DNA from: CAITQP01 sp964387965
Lineage (GTDB): Bacteria > Patescibacteriota > Minisyncoccia > Phycocordibacterales > UBA9973
Length of the DNA stretch: 35,697 nt
Direction of reading: 5' to 3'
Assembly: GCA_964387965.1 (NCBI GenBank)
Contig: CAYLXO010000006.1
Span: 1-35,697, forward strand
The notes beneath the pieces were generated by a model that was not told the origin of the DNA, made no database searches, and saw nothing but the letters and a program-made list of their open reading frames with translations. The position numbers and the translations under genes are program-made. Positions 6,722 to 14,483 of the stretch are shown here, in pieces; position 1 is the stretch's first letter; the number at the start of each line of letters is the position of its first letter.

Positions 6722-8706
6722 AAGAAAACCACAAGCGTTCAAAAAAGAATGCTCGTCATACCCATAAAAAACATAATGCAACTCATGAAATCGAAGGCAT
6801 CATGACCATCATCGGTCGTGGGGGCGGTATTGTTAAATGCGAAAAATATACAGAAGGTATCCGAGTGTATGAAGAAAATCTCAATACAGCGCTTCATGGA
6901 GATGAAGTGAAAGTGAAAATTATCCAAAAACGTCGTGACGAAATTGTTGGAGCTATTACAGAAATTGTAATGCGTACAAAAACCGAATTTACAGGTGTAC
7001 TTATTCAAGACGGAGGCAGATTTTTTTTGAAGGCAAGCGATCCAAAAATGTACACTAAGATTGCAATTCCCTCTTCATACGCAGGAGAAGCGCGTCCCGG
7101 TGACCGAGTATATGTTGCAATGGATGAATGGAAAGATTCTCGCAAAAACCCAGAAGGACGAGTTATCAAAATGCTCGGCAAACCAGGTGAACACGAAACA
7201 GAAATGCAAGCTATCGCTCTTGAACGTGGATTCACCGAAGACTTCCCCGACGAAGTTCTTACTGAGGCAAAAATAATTGATGCTCGCGGAATACAAGACG
7301 AAGATTTGAAAGACCGCAGAGATTTTAGAAACATTCCTACATTTACTATTGACCCATACGACGCAAAAGATTTTGATGATGCAATCTCAGTAGAAAAACT
7401 CGCGAATGGTGACACAGAAATCGGCATCCATATTGCTGACGTATCTCACTATGTACAAATAAAAACTGAGCTTGATAAAGAAGCGCTCAAGCGCGGAACA
7501 TCTGTATATCTTGTTGACCGCACTATACCAATGCTTCCACGGGTACTTTCTGATGACCTCTGTTCCCTTCTTCCGCATGTCGATAGACTCACTGTGAGTG
7601 CTGTTGTTACGTTTGGAGAAAATGGCGAAGAAAAAGATGCGTGGTTTGGCCCAACAGTTATTCACTCAGCACATAGATTTACATATGAATCAGCGCAAGA
7701 AGTATTAGATGGCGCACCACACGAATTAAAAGAAGAACTTCTCACCGCAGCACACATTGCGCGCAAACTCGGCAAAGAGCGTGCAAAACAGGGCGCGCTT
7801 ATTCTTGAACAAGAAGAGGTGAAAGTATTAATTGACAAAAATGGCGTTCCTGAAAAAGTTGTCAAAAAAATTCGCACAGAAAGCCACACGCTTATTGAAG
7901 AGCTCATGCTTCTTGCAAATAGACGTATTGCAGAATTTCTCGAACGAGGTGGAAAACCAAAGAAAAAATATGATGCTGATGACACGCATACTGTTATATA
8001 CAGAACACACGATCAGCCAAGTCCTGAAAAAGCAGATGACCTCGCATTTTTTATGCGCTCAATTGGGCATCCAATCCCACTTCGAAAAGACGGATCAATC
8101 GATCCAAAAGCACTTATCGCAGTACTTGAAAAATTGGAAAATGGTGACTTGAAACAAACAGTCCTCACCTTTGTTATTCGTAGTATGGCAAAAGCAATAT
8201 ACACGACAAAAAATGTTGGTCACTACGGATTACAGTTCAAGCAGTACACCCACTTCACATCACCTATTCGTCGTTATCCTGACCTCGTTATTCATCGACT
8301 CCTTCGCTACGCACTTGCAGGCCGTCCTGCTCCAGCATCTAGTCGCAAAACATACGAACGCGTTGCGAGATTATGCTCGATGGCAGAAATTCGCGCAGCA
8401 GACGCTGAACGCGAAAGTGTAAAACTCAAACTCACTGAATATATGTCAAAGAAAGTAGGTCAGGTCATTACCGGTATGATTTCTGGTGTAACAGAATGGG
8501 GACTGTATGTTCGCGACAAAGAAACAACCGCCGAAGGTCTTGTAGGCATGCGAACACTTGGAAACGAATCATTCGAACTCAACCCAAAGCTTGCAACACT
8601 GAGAGGTACAACATCTGGTAGAATTTTCCGTATTGGTGATACAATACAAGTACGCATTACAAGAGCTGATCCTGAGAGGCGCCAAATTGATTTCGAATTA
8701 GCTTAA
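6688..8706 (+). CDS. rnr: Ribonuclease R (RNB-family 3'-5' exoribonuclease)
   Basis: A 672-residue RNase II/R-family enzyme, shorter than E. coli RNase R (813). It has a lysine-rich basic N-tail (about 1-32), OB/cold-shock-like domains (IVKCEKYTEGIRVYEENLNT and LHGDEVKVKI; then VLIQDGGRFFL), the RNB catalytic domain from about residue 205 with DPYDAKDFDDAIS carrying the metal-binding aspartates, HFTSPIRRYPDLVIHRLL near 525-545, and a C-terminal S1 domain from about 590 (GQVITGMISGVTEWGLYV). It degrades structured RNA processively and takes part in rRNA quality control. The first gene on the plus strand here, divergent from rpsP. Its stop codon (8704-8706) lies inside the left arm of palindromic repeat copy 1. 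Confidence 0.95.
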   Translation: MKRQKRAPHPTKENHKRSKKNARHTHKKHNATHEIEGIMTIIGRGGGIVKCEKYTEGIRVYEENLNTALHGDEVKVKIIQKRRDEIVGAITEIVMRTKTEFTGVLIQDGGRFFLKASDPKMYTKIAIPSSYAGEARPGDRVYVAMDEWKDSRKNPEGRVIKMLGKPGEHETEMQAIALERGFTEDFPDEVLTEAKIIDARGIQDEDLKDRRDFRNIPTFTIDPYDAKDFDDAISVEKLANGDTEIGIHIADVSHYVQIKTELDKEALKRGTSVYLVDRTIPMLPRVLSDDLCSLLPHVDRLTVSAVVTFGENGEEKDAWFGPTVIHSAHRFTYESAQEVLDGAPHELKEELLTAAHIARKLGKERAKQGALILEQEEVKVLIDKNGVPEKVVKKIRTESHTLIEELMLLANRRIAEFLERGGKPKKKYDADDTHTVIYRTHDQPSPEKADDLAFFMRSIGHPIPLRKDGSIDPKALIAVLEKLENGDLKQTVLTFVIRSMAKAIYTTKNVGHYGLQFKQYTHFTSPIRRYPDLVIHRLLRYALAGRPAPASSRKTYERVARLCSMAEIRAADAERESVKLKLTEYMSKKVGQVITGMISGVTEWGLYVRDKETTAEGLVGMRTLGNESFELNPKLATLRGTTSGRIFRIGDTIQVRITRADPERRQIDFELA

Positions 8707-8828
8707 ACTTTTAAATTTGACGCACTTCTTCGTTGTCTCGCTCGTTTGTTTCCGCAATGTATGTCGTATACATTTTAGTCACAAGCCTCGCTTACGCCTT
8801 GAATTGCATTCAAATTTAAAAGTTTAAG
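8702..8828 (+). repeat. Structured palindromic repeat, copy 1, at the rnr stop codon
   Basis: Perfect 19-bp arms (8702-8720 and 8810-8828) enclose an 89-nt core. The core aligns along its whole length with that of 22194-22318 read on the minus strand. Best conserved is CGCAATGTAT-N5-ATACATTTT, then RGTCAC, and GCCTTGAAYTGCAT near the 3' end. AATGTAT/ATACATT forms an inner hairpin. The rnr TAA stop is within the left arm. I do not recognise a named family. It fills nearly all of the space between rnr and the next gene, and it does not end in the U-tract of an intrinsic terminator. Confidence 0.85.
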
Positions 8829-8844
8829 TTCTACTAATTTTCTG

Positions 8845-8850
8845 TATAAT
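8845..8850 (+). promoter_or_regulatory. -10 box of the CapA-like gene
   Basis: A consensus TATAAT lies 8 nt before the ATG at 8859, 16 nt downstream of the palindromic repeat. The expected transcript is leaderless. No clear -35 box is seen. Confidence 0.55.
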
Positions 8851-8858
8851 TTACATAT

Positions 8859-9923
8859 ATGGCATTACATACATACCCAGACAAAAAAATTCTCATCGGT
8901 CTCCTGTTGGCCGGACTTGTTTCAAGTTACATTGGGCGACAACTTGAATTTACTGGACCAATTCTCGCAAAAAAACTCGGAGTGAATATGGCAGCAGTTG
9001 TAGGAGCTGATACTACAAGTAGTATTCCAAGTGACGTCGAACTCTCTCCTCTTTCAAACCCTACTCGTCCAACAATTCACCTAGGATTTGTTGGTGATAT
9101 TATGCTTGACCGAGAAGTAAAAGTTTCGGTCAATAAATATTTTAATGGTGACTACAGCAAACTTTTTGCGAATACAGAATTTCTAAAAACTCCAGATATT
9201 ATGTTTGCAAACCTCGAAGGTCCAGTGTCAGACAAGGGACACGACCGCCATAATCTCTACTCATTCCGTATGGATCCAAAAGTTATTCCTGTACTCAAAG
9301 ACGCAGGGTTTGATGTCATCTCTGTTGCAAACAATCATGAAAATGATTGGGATCCTACTGCATATAAAGATACTATTATCCGACTTCGTGAAGGCGGACT
9401 TCTTACCTGCGGTGGCGGTCTTAACAAAAGCGAAGCTGTGCAACCTGCTGTTGTAGAAAAAGATGGATACAAAGTCGGATTTCTTTGCTTCACTGATGTT
9501 GGTCCAAAAGAACTCGCTGCAACCGAAACAAACCCAGGACTACTTCTTGCAAGCGATCCAGAATTCGACACTATCGTAAAAAATGCGAGCGAGAGCGTTG
9601 ATGCGCTTATTGTTTCATTCCACTGGGGCGAGGAATACAAACAAATTCACAATACCCGTCAGGAAGAACTCGCAAAGCGCACAATAGCGGCTGGTGCAAT
9701 AATGGTACAAGGAGAGCACCCACACGTAGCACAAGATGATGGCGTTATTGATGGTGCACCTATTCTCTACTCTCTCGGAAACTTTATCTTTGATCAATCA
9801 TTTTCAAAAGAGACAATGGAGGGACTATTCGTAACAGCAGATCTCACAGACAAAAAAGTTACCAATATTGTAAAAAACAAAGTTATGCTTGATGCATACT
9901 TTGCTCCAAGTCTTGTAAAATAA
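8859..9923 (+). CDS. CapA-family (PGA_cap) metallophosphatase-like protein
   Basis: A 354-residue membrane-anchored protein: hydrophobic segment at about 11-28, a linker to about 65, then the CapA fold. Motifs typical of PGA_cap domains: HLGFVGDIMLDRE at about 73-85 (metal-binding GD-M), FANLEGPVSDKG, SVANNHENDWD (NNH metal ligands), VSFHWGEEY and GEHPHV near 277-282, then LYSLGNFIFDQ. CapA proteins belong to the calcineurin-like phosphoesterase fold and are linked to poly-gamma-glutamate capsule synthesis or export. No capB/capC partners are visible here, so the true substrate is unknown and a general envelope phosphoesterase role is equally possible. It has its own promoter directly after the repeat. 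Confidence 0.9.
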   Translation: MALHTYPDKKILIGLLLAGLVSSYIGRQLEFTGPILAKKLGVNMAAVVGADTTSSIPSDVELSPLSNPTRPTIHLGFVGDIMLDREVKVSVNKYFNGDYSKLFANTEFLKTPDIMFANLEGPVSDKGHDRHNLYSFRMDPKVIPVLKDAGFDVISVANNHENDWDPTAYKDTIIRLREGGLLTCGGGLNKSEAVQPAVVEKDGYKVGFLCFTDVGPKELAATETNPGLLLASDPEFDTIVKNASESVDALIVSFHWGEEYKQIHNTRQEELAKRTIAAGAIMVQGEHPHVAQDDGVIDGAPILYSLGNFIFDQSFSKETMEGLFVTADLTDKKVTNIVKNKVMLDAYFAPSLVK

Positions 9924-9938
9924 TTTGTATAAATAGAA

Positions 9939-9968
9939 AAGTAGCCAACCGATTTCGGCTGGCTACTT
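9939..9968. terminator. Bidirectional terminator between the convergent CapA-like gene and 10018-10713
   Basis: The 9-bp arms AAGTAGCCA/TGGCTACTT plus an inner CCGA/TCGG stem, with one mismatch, form a hairpin 16 nt after the CapA-like stop. On the minus strand it is followed by a U-rich run; it lies about 50 nt beyond the stop of the convergent gene. Confidence 0.75.
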
Positions 9969-10017
9969 GATAGATGTTTATAGGGTTGTCTTCCCTTTTG
10001 GTTCACAGCACATACTT

Positions 10018-10713
10018 TTACACTTTATTCTCTCCCGTCGGTCCTGTAGGTGGTGTAGCAGATGGAACAGAAACGTCCGTTGCGTCTTCGGCCGGTGCAT
10101 CAATCATAATTTTTAAGCTTTCAAAGCCGTTCCTGTACTTGATTGTACCAGAACGTTTACCTGCTTTGATGTTAGTAATCATGGAATTGATTTCATTGGC
10201 TTCATACGAACCTTCATTAGGGCCGAACTGGGTTGGTATTGGTGCCTCGTGGTAATGAACATGCGTTACCGGTGTAGCTGCAGGTGCAGGTAGTGGTTGG
10301 TTTGAGTAGCGCACGATACGTATTATCAACCATGCCAAGAGTGCGATACCGGCAAGAAATACCAGCCAGAAGAACATCCAACCCCACGGTATGTCGGAAT
10401 TGATATTCCACCACCAACGCGGGCCGTCTGGCACAGGGGTGACCCAGCTATACCCTTGCTTCTCCAGCTCGTAGCCAGAGATATGCACAGGCACTGCTTC
10501 CACCCTGTCATTCCATCCGATCACTTTTTGATACTGGCTATAACCGCCAGCAGCGAGATGAATTGGTGCAAGCACAGGCTCATGCTTGGTAACATTTGCC
10601 GTGGTGTTAATTCCAGGGCCAGCAAAATACGGGTAATCAACTGCAATGTTTTGTGCGTTGATTGTAGCTACGGTGCTCAAGCTTACAGCGAGCGTTATTA
10701 TGAACTTTTTCAT
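10018..10713 (-). CDS. Uncharacterised membrane protein with signal peptide
   Basis: A 231-residue protein that I do not recognise. It starts with a good signal peptide (MKKFIITLAVSLSTVATINA). An extracytoplasmic stretch of about 90 residues rich in Tyr/Gly/Pro follows, then one strong TM segment at about 111-134 (WGWMFFWLVFLAGIALLAWL). The C-terminal part has a Pro/Ala linker, a His-containing HVHYHE patch, a folded-looking region with FGPNEGSYEANEINSMI, and a Pro/Thr-rich tail. The DNA is visibly more GC-rich than its neighbours and codon use differs, which hints at acquisition from elsewhere. It has its own consensus promoter and a 90-nt leader with a long hairpin. Neighbours give no functional clue. 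Confidence 0.75.
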   Translation of the reverse strand: MKKFIITLAVSLSTVATINAQNIAVDYPYFAGPGINTTANVTKHEPVLAPIHLAAGGYSQYQKVIGWNDRVEAVPVHISGYELEKQGYSWVTPVPDGPRWWWNINSDIPWGWMFFWLVFLAGIALLAWLIIRIVRYSNQPLPAPAATPVTHVHYHEAPIPTQFGPNEGSYEANEINSMITNIKAGKRSGTIKYRNGFESLKIMIDAPAEDATDVSVPSATPPTGPTGENKV

Positions 10714-10724
10714 GTGTTTTATGC

Positions 10725-10780
10725 CGTTTTTTAAGGCGCAATATGCACCAAATCTGACGCTTATTGCGCCTTAAAAAACG
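10725..10780 (-). promoter_or_regulatory. Perfect 19-bp inverted repeat in the leader of 10018-10713
   Basis: Arms 10725-10743 and 10762-10780 are exact reverse complements around an 18-nt loop, 11 nt upstream of the ATG at 10713. The RNA would form a long hairpin with a GGCGC core. No T-run follows on either strand, so it is not an ordinary terminator. It could be a translational or RNA-stability control element, or the end of a small mobile element. Confidence 0.7.
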
Positions 10781-10809
10781 TCTATTTCAAAGAACTCACT
10801 TAGACTAGT

Positions 10810-10839
10810 ATTTTACCATAACAATGACACTATTGTCAA
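10810..10839 (-). promoter_or_regulatory. Consensus promoter of 10018-10713 with overlapping palindrome
   Basis: On the minus strand: TTGACA (10839-10834), 18 nt, TAAAAT (10815-10810) preceded by TGG. The -35 box overlaps the inverted repeat TGACA-ATAG-TGTCA, a possible operator. This is one of the two best full -35/-10 promoters in the window. Confidence 0.65.
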
Positions 10840-10865
10840 TACCTATAAAGAAGCTACTATACATG

Positions 10866-10894
10866 AAAATAGCCATGCGTTGCATGGCTATTTT
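10866..10894 (-). terminator. Intrinsic terminator after 10915-11319
   Basis: A 13-bp perfect stem (10866-10878 with 10882-10894) around a 3-nt loop, with an AAAA/TTTT base, 20 nt after the stop codon of the minus-strand gene. Confidence 0.85.
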
Positions 10895-10914
10895 TACTAA
10901 GTTCGCAAATTATA

Positions 10915-11319
10915 TTACGCTGTTTGTTCTTGTTTCTCATGCCTTTTGTTGAAATAATGCCTAATTTCATGAGGAACATCGTAGGTTGGTTTCTTTGCTT
11001 CAACGAGTGGTACGTCCAACTTCTCTTCAAGCATAACTCGAACGTTTGCGAGATTTGTATTTTCCTCGAATTTGAGGATTCTTCTTTTTGTCTTAAGCCC
11101 GGCATTTCGAAAAATTGCAGGCAAAATAATAAATGCAAATACAAAAAATGCAGCAACTGCGGAGATAAACCACGAGGCCAACGCCTGTTGAGGATTTAAT
11201 GGCCCACTTCTTAACATGAAGGCAAGGGCAACAAATAGTATGCAAATCGTAACGACAATCCATTTATTCTTTTTTGTTGATTGTCCAGGCTGGATGAAAT
11301 TCTGATTGGTGTTTTTCAT
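10915..11319 (-). CDS. Small two-TM membrane protein of unknown function
   Basis: A 134-residue protein, not recognised. After a polar N-terminus (MKNTNQNFIQPGQSTKKNK) come two TM helices at about 20-37 and 47-70 with a short LNPQQALA loop between them, then a basic and acidic cytoplasmic-looking tail of about 60 residues (KTKRRILKFEENTN... to HEKQEQTA). The frame is open for 29 more codons upstream, but that stretch runs through the smc terminator and overlaps the smc stop, so I prefer the ATG at 11319, which follows an AT-rich TATATA sequence by about 12 nt. It is bounded by terminators on both sides and is thus a single-gene unit. Confidence 0.7.
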   Translation of the reverse strand: MKNTNQNFIQPGQSTKKNKWIVVTICILFVALAFMLRSGPLNPQQALASWFISAVAAFFVFAFIILPAIFRNAGLKTKRRILKFEENTNLANVRVMLEEKLDVPLVEAKKPTYDVPHEIRHYFNKRHEKQEQTA

Positions 11320-11346
11320 TTTTTTGCGTTTTATATAGTTTAAAAT

Positions 11347-11373
11347 AGCATTAGATTTATTAAATCTAATGCT
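11347..11373 (-). terminator. Terminator after smc
   Basis: A near-perfect 27-nt palindrome (13-bp arms, central T) starts 5 nt after the smc stop codon. On the minus strand it is followed by ATTTTAAAC. The stem is AT-rich, so the call is moderate. Confidence 0.6.
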
Positions 11374-11377
11374 ACTC

Positions 11378-13438
11378 CTATTTCGCAATTTGTACAGCTT
11401 CGTCAAACTTAATTGAAAGCAATTTTGACGCTCCGTCTAACCCCATTGTTACTCCATAGAGCACTTGTGCTCGAGACATAGTCTCGCGATTGTGGGTGAC
11501 CACAATAAGTTTTGAGTGTTTTGAGAGCGTATCGAGCATGTCACCATATCGACGAGAGTTTGCTTCATCAAGTGCCGCGTCAGTTTCATCAAGCACAAGA
11601 AATGGTGGCGGGTTAACCTGGCTCATCGCAAATAGTAGCGCAATTGATACTAGTGAACGCTCCCCTCCTGAAAGCATATTTAAGTCACGCACTTTTTTGT
11701 GCGGAAGGGTAACATTAATTTCGATTCCATGTTCAAATGGCAAATCATCTTCGCTCGTTGCATCAGATTCATCATCATGTGCCTTTCTATGCTCAACTAC
11801 AATTGAAAGAAATGCACTTCCGCCATTAAACATTTGTTTNNNNNNNNNNNNNNNNNNNNNNNNNNNNNNNNNNNNNNNNNNNNNNNNNNNNNNNNNNNNN
11901 NNNNNNNNNNNNNNNNNNNNNNNNNNNNNNNNNNNNNNNGTATCTTCAGTTCGCACTGTTTCAGTAACAGGTTTGAACATGATACCAATCAGCGCTTCTG
12001 CTTCTTTGATTGATTCCTCAAGCACTTGTTTTCGTCGAAGTATATTTTCGCGACGGAGAGCACACTCACGAATCTGTCCTTCGAGTGTTGCTTTCTTTGC
12101 TATTCCTTCGTATGAGCTTCGTTCTGCTTCACGAAATGTTGCTTCCAGAGCTCCAAGTTTTCCGCGAAGCTCAGTAATTTCTTTTTGGATTGACTGAATC
12201 TTTTCATCAAGACCATGGAGTTTGGATTCAAGCATAGCGCGCTCTTCTTCAATTGCACGACGTGCATCATCTGTATTTGGTGCTTCCTGCTTTTCTCCTT
12301 CAATAGATACAACAAATGCTGTGACTTTATTTTTTAGCCCTGTAAGCGATTCGCGCACAAGCGAAAGTTCACTCATTGATTGAGCGGTATCAATAGAAAC
12401 AATAATTTCATTACAAATTTTTGCAACAGATTCTCCACTGACTGTTTTTGTACCCTGCTGTTGCGGTACAAATTTAAGTGCGTCGAGTTTTCCTTCAATA
12501 CGTCCAATAGCACGACCAAGCTCGTCTTTTTCTCGAACGAGGCTGTACTGTGATTGCTCTTGATCCCGAATCTGGCCGAGCAAGGCACTACGGCTGTTTT
12601 CATATTCTTCGTTATGTGCACGACTTGCTACAACTTCAATGTGAGAAAGTTCTGCACGAAGCTTATGCTCTTCTTCAGCGATAAGATGTTCGAGGTACGC
12701 TATCGATCCAGCTTCACTCGTGGCATATGAATTAAAGAGTGTCGCAAATTCCTTTCGCAACTCTTCGGCCATGCGAATTTTTTCTACCTGCTTACCCAAA
12801 AATGTAAGGTGTGGTGCGAGCTCCCGGCGAAGCGAACCAACTTCTTTCATGTTGGCGAGTGTTTTCTCAAGTTTACGCTCGCTATCTCGAATACGTGTTT
12901 GATATACCTTAAGTCCAAGCGCCTCTTCCACCATTCCTCTACGATCTTTTGCATTTGCAGAAAGAAGTCTATCTGCCTCCCCCTGAGAAATGATGTGGTG
13001 ACCGGATGCTCCAATGTTTACTGAGCCTAACAGTTCAGTTATGTCTTTCAATCGCACTCCTGTACCATTGATAAAATAGCTTGATCCACCATCACTAGAA
13101 ACTTCACGTGCGAGTGTAATATCATCAAACGCAAGGTCACGCTCTGCACCACTTGCACCAGAAAAAGCAAACATCCGATTTCGATTGTCGAATTCTATTG
13201 AAACACGAGCCTTTGAACCTCCAGCAAGTAATTTTGAGCCTTTCCAAATAAGATCACTTCCGCCTTTTCCGCGAAGCGACTTCATTGATTGCTCTCCAAG
13301 TACAAATCGAATAGCCTCAACAACGTTTGATTTTCCTGAGCCGTTCGGACCGACAATTGCTGTCACTGGGGTATCAAAAGAAAGCGAGGTCTTTTTCGCA
13401 AATGATTTAAAACCTGAAATTTCTATCTTTTTCAGCAT
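11378..13438 (-). CDS. smc: Chromosome segregation ATPase SMC, interrupted by a scaffold gap
   Basis: N-terminal half (about 499 residues): MLKKIEISGFKSFAKKTSLS and Walker A GPNGSGKSN at about 31-39, the VSIEFDNRNR and ASGHHIISQGEADRLL regions, then coiled coil. After the gap, the C-terminal 154 residues carry the ABC signature LSGGERSL, Walker B FLVLDETDAALD, the D-loop and the H-switch VVTHNRETM. SMC dimers entrap and organise DNA. As written the protein has only about 690 residues against about 1180 for the family; the hinge and returning coiled coil must lie mostly within the 100 Ns, which therefore stand for perhaps 1 kb or more, unless the protein is unusually short. Walker B has DETD where most SMCs have DEVD. 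Stop is TAG. No ScpA/ScpB gene is nearby. Confidence 0.93.
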   Translation of the reverse strand: MLKKIEISGFKSFAKKTSLSFDTPVTAIVGPNGSGKSNVVEAIRFVLGEQSMKSLRGKGGSDLIWKGSKLLAGGSKARVSIEFDNRNRMFAFSGASGAERDLAFDDITLAREVSSDGGSSYFINGTGVRLKDITELLGSVNIGASGHHIISQGEADRLLSANAKDRRGMVEEALGLKVYQTRIRDSERKLEKTLANMKEVGSLRRELAPHLTFLGKQVEKIRMAEELRKEFATLFNSYATSEAGSIAYLEHLIAEEEHKLRAELSHIEVVASRAHNEEYENSRSALLGQIRDQEQSQYSLVREKDELGRAIGRIEGKLDALKFVPQQQGTKTVSGESVAKICNEIIVSIDTAQSMSELSLVRESLTGLKNKVTAFVVSIEGEKQEAPNTDDARRAIEEERAMLESKLHGLDEKIQSIQKEITELRGKLGALEATFREAERSSYEGIAKKATLEGQIRECALRRENILRRKQVLEESIKEAEALIGIMFKPVTETVRTEDXXXXXXXXXXXXXXXXXXXXXXXXXXXXXXXXXXKQMFNGGSAFLSIVVEHRKAHDDESDATSEDDLPFEHGIEINVTLPHKKVRDLNMLSGGERSLVSIALLFAMSQVNPPPFLVLDETDAALDEANSRRYGDMLDTLSKHSKLIVVTHNRETMSRAQVLYGVTMGLDGASKLLSIKFDEAVQIAK
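11840..11939. other. Scaffold gap inside smc (true missing sequence)
   Basis: Unlike three other gaps, the sequences on the two sides share no overlap, so genuine bases are missing. The family architecture predicts that the hinge domain and second coiled-coil arm are here; the 100-N length is a placeholder. Confidence 0.85.
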
Positions 13439-13452
13439 GGATAACTCTCACA

Positions 13453-13461
13453 AATATACCA
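13453..13461 (-). promoter_or_regulatory. Extended -10 promoter of smc
   Basis: The minus strand reads TGG TATATT, 14 nt before the ATG at 13438, leaving a leader of about 7 nt. GAGAG about 8 nt before the ATG could act as a weak ribosome-binding site. Confidence 0.5.
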
Positions 13462-13544
13462 TTTCTCAGCTTAAAATTCATCCACAATACATAAGCTATG
13501 TCCCATCGATACCTACCCATCAAAATATTCTTTGTTCATTAATT

Positions 13545-13578
13545 TTAACACCCTTGTCCGGCCGGACAGAGGTGTTAA
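13545..13578 (-). terminator. Long palindrome after rnc, probable terminator
   Basis: A 34-nt inverted repeat, 17 nt per side, with perfect outer 8-bp (TTAACACC/GGTGTTAA) and inner 7-bp (TGTCCGG/CCGGACA) stems and a 2-nt internal mismatch. It lies 33 nt after the rnc stop codon and ahead of the smc promoter. There is essentially no loop and only a weak T-run, so a protein-binding palindrome is an alternative. Confidence 0.55.
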
Positions 13579-13611
13579 GATTTTTGAGATTTTATACGAG
13601 AGATGAAAAAT

Positions 13612-14474
13612 CTAGTCGAGCCATTTTTTTGCTTCAAGAGCAAGACGGGCTGCTTCTTGTTCTGCTTCTTGCTTTGAACGTCCCTTGCCTTCCGCAATTT
13701 TATTTTCGCCAAAGAAAATCCCGATAGTAAAATGCTTGTCGTGATCAGGTCCCGTCTCTTTTACCACTTTATAACTTGGAGTAATACCGACGTGTTCTTG
13801 TGCTTTTTCTTGTACCAACGATTTTGAATCGCGCCACAACTTTTTCTTTACGATTTCGTTTGCGCGGTGATTGAGAAATCTATCAATAAATTTTTCCGCG
13901 GTTTTATATCCTCCATCAAGATACATTGCTCCAATAAGCGCTTCAATGGCGTTAGCAAGAATATACAATCGTGCTTTTCCTGTATCCTTTGCTTCACCTT
14001 TTGAAAGAAAGAGATATTCATTCATGCCGATTTCATTGGCAAATTCTGCCATTGTATTTGCATTTACAAGTGCAGCACGATATGAAGTAAGCTCACCCTC
14101 TGGTGAATTTGGATATTGTTTGTACAAATAATCCGTAACAANNNNNNNNNNNNNNNNNNNNNNNNNNNNNNNNNNNNNNNNNNNNNNNNNNNNNNNNNNN
14201 NNNNNNNNNNNNNNNNNNNNNNNNNNNNNNNNNNNNNNNNNGTAAGCTCACCCTCTGGTGAATTTGGATATTGTTTGTACAAATAATCCGTAACAACAAG
14301 CTCAAGTACCGCGTCTCCCAAAAATTCGAGGCGTTCGTTATGTGAGAGTCCCGTGCGCGGGTTTTCATTCAAATATGAGCGGTGAATGAAAGCCTGTGCA
14401 AGTAAATCTCTATCTTTAAATGTGACGCCAATCAGTGTCTCGAATGCGTCCCAGTTTCGTTCTGGTAGATTCAT
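13612..14474 (-). CDS. rnc: Ribonuclease III (scaffold gap inside; 235 residues when the overlap is merged)
   Basis: Two pieces separated by 100 Ns share an identical 55-bp end. Merging them gives 708 nt in frame, 235 residues, close to E. coli RNase III (226). The N-terminal part MNLPERNWDAFETLIGVTFK leads to the catalytic signature NERLEFLGDAVLELVV. After the junction come EALIGAMYLDGGY (second acidic cluster) and a C-terminal dsRNA-binding domain (PSYKVVKETGPDHDKHFTIG ... GKGRSKQEAEQEAARLAL). The enzyme cuts double-stranded RNA in rRNA precursors and mRNAs. It starts 9 nt after the NusB-NUDIX stop with no Shine-Dalgarno sequence and is probably co-transcribed with it. Stop is TAG. Confidence 0.95.
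14087..14296. other. Scaffold gap (14142-14241) flanked by an identical 55-bp contig overlap
   Basis: Bases 14087-14141 recur exactly at 14242-14296. Collapsing the copies restores an uninterrupted RNase III frame, which independently shows that the Ns contain nothing. Confidence 0.96.
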
Positions 14475-14483
14475 AATATTTTC

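Noticed and set aside
8702..8828. Palindromic repeat copy 1 as a plain intrinsic terminator of rnr
   Set aside because: The arms are 89 nt apart with a conserved core, no U-tract follows, and the homologous copy at gyrB is followed by a separate normal terminator.
10725..10780. 19-bp inverted repeat as an integron attC site or IS end
   Set aside because: No attC core sequences, no integrase or transposase, no target duplication visible.
11320..11406. Longer start (at 11406) for the small two-TM protein
   Set aside because: It would overlap the smc stop and run through the smc terminator palindrome; the ATG at 11319 has a better context.
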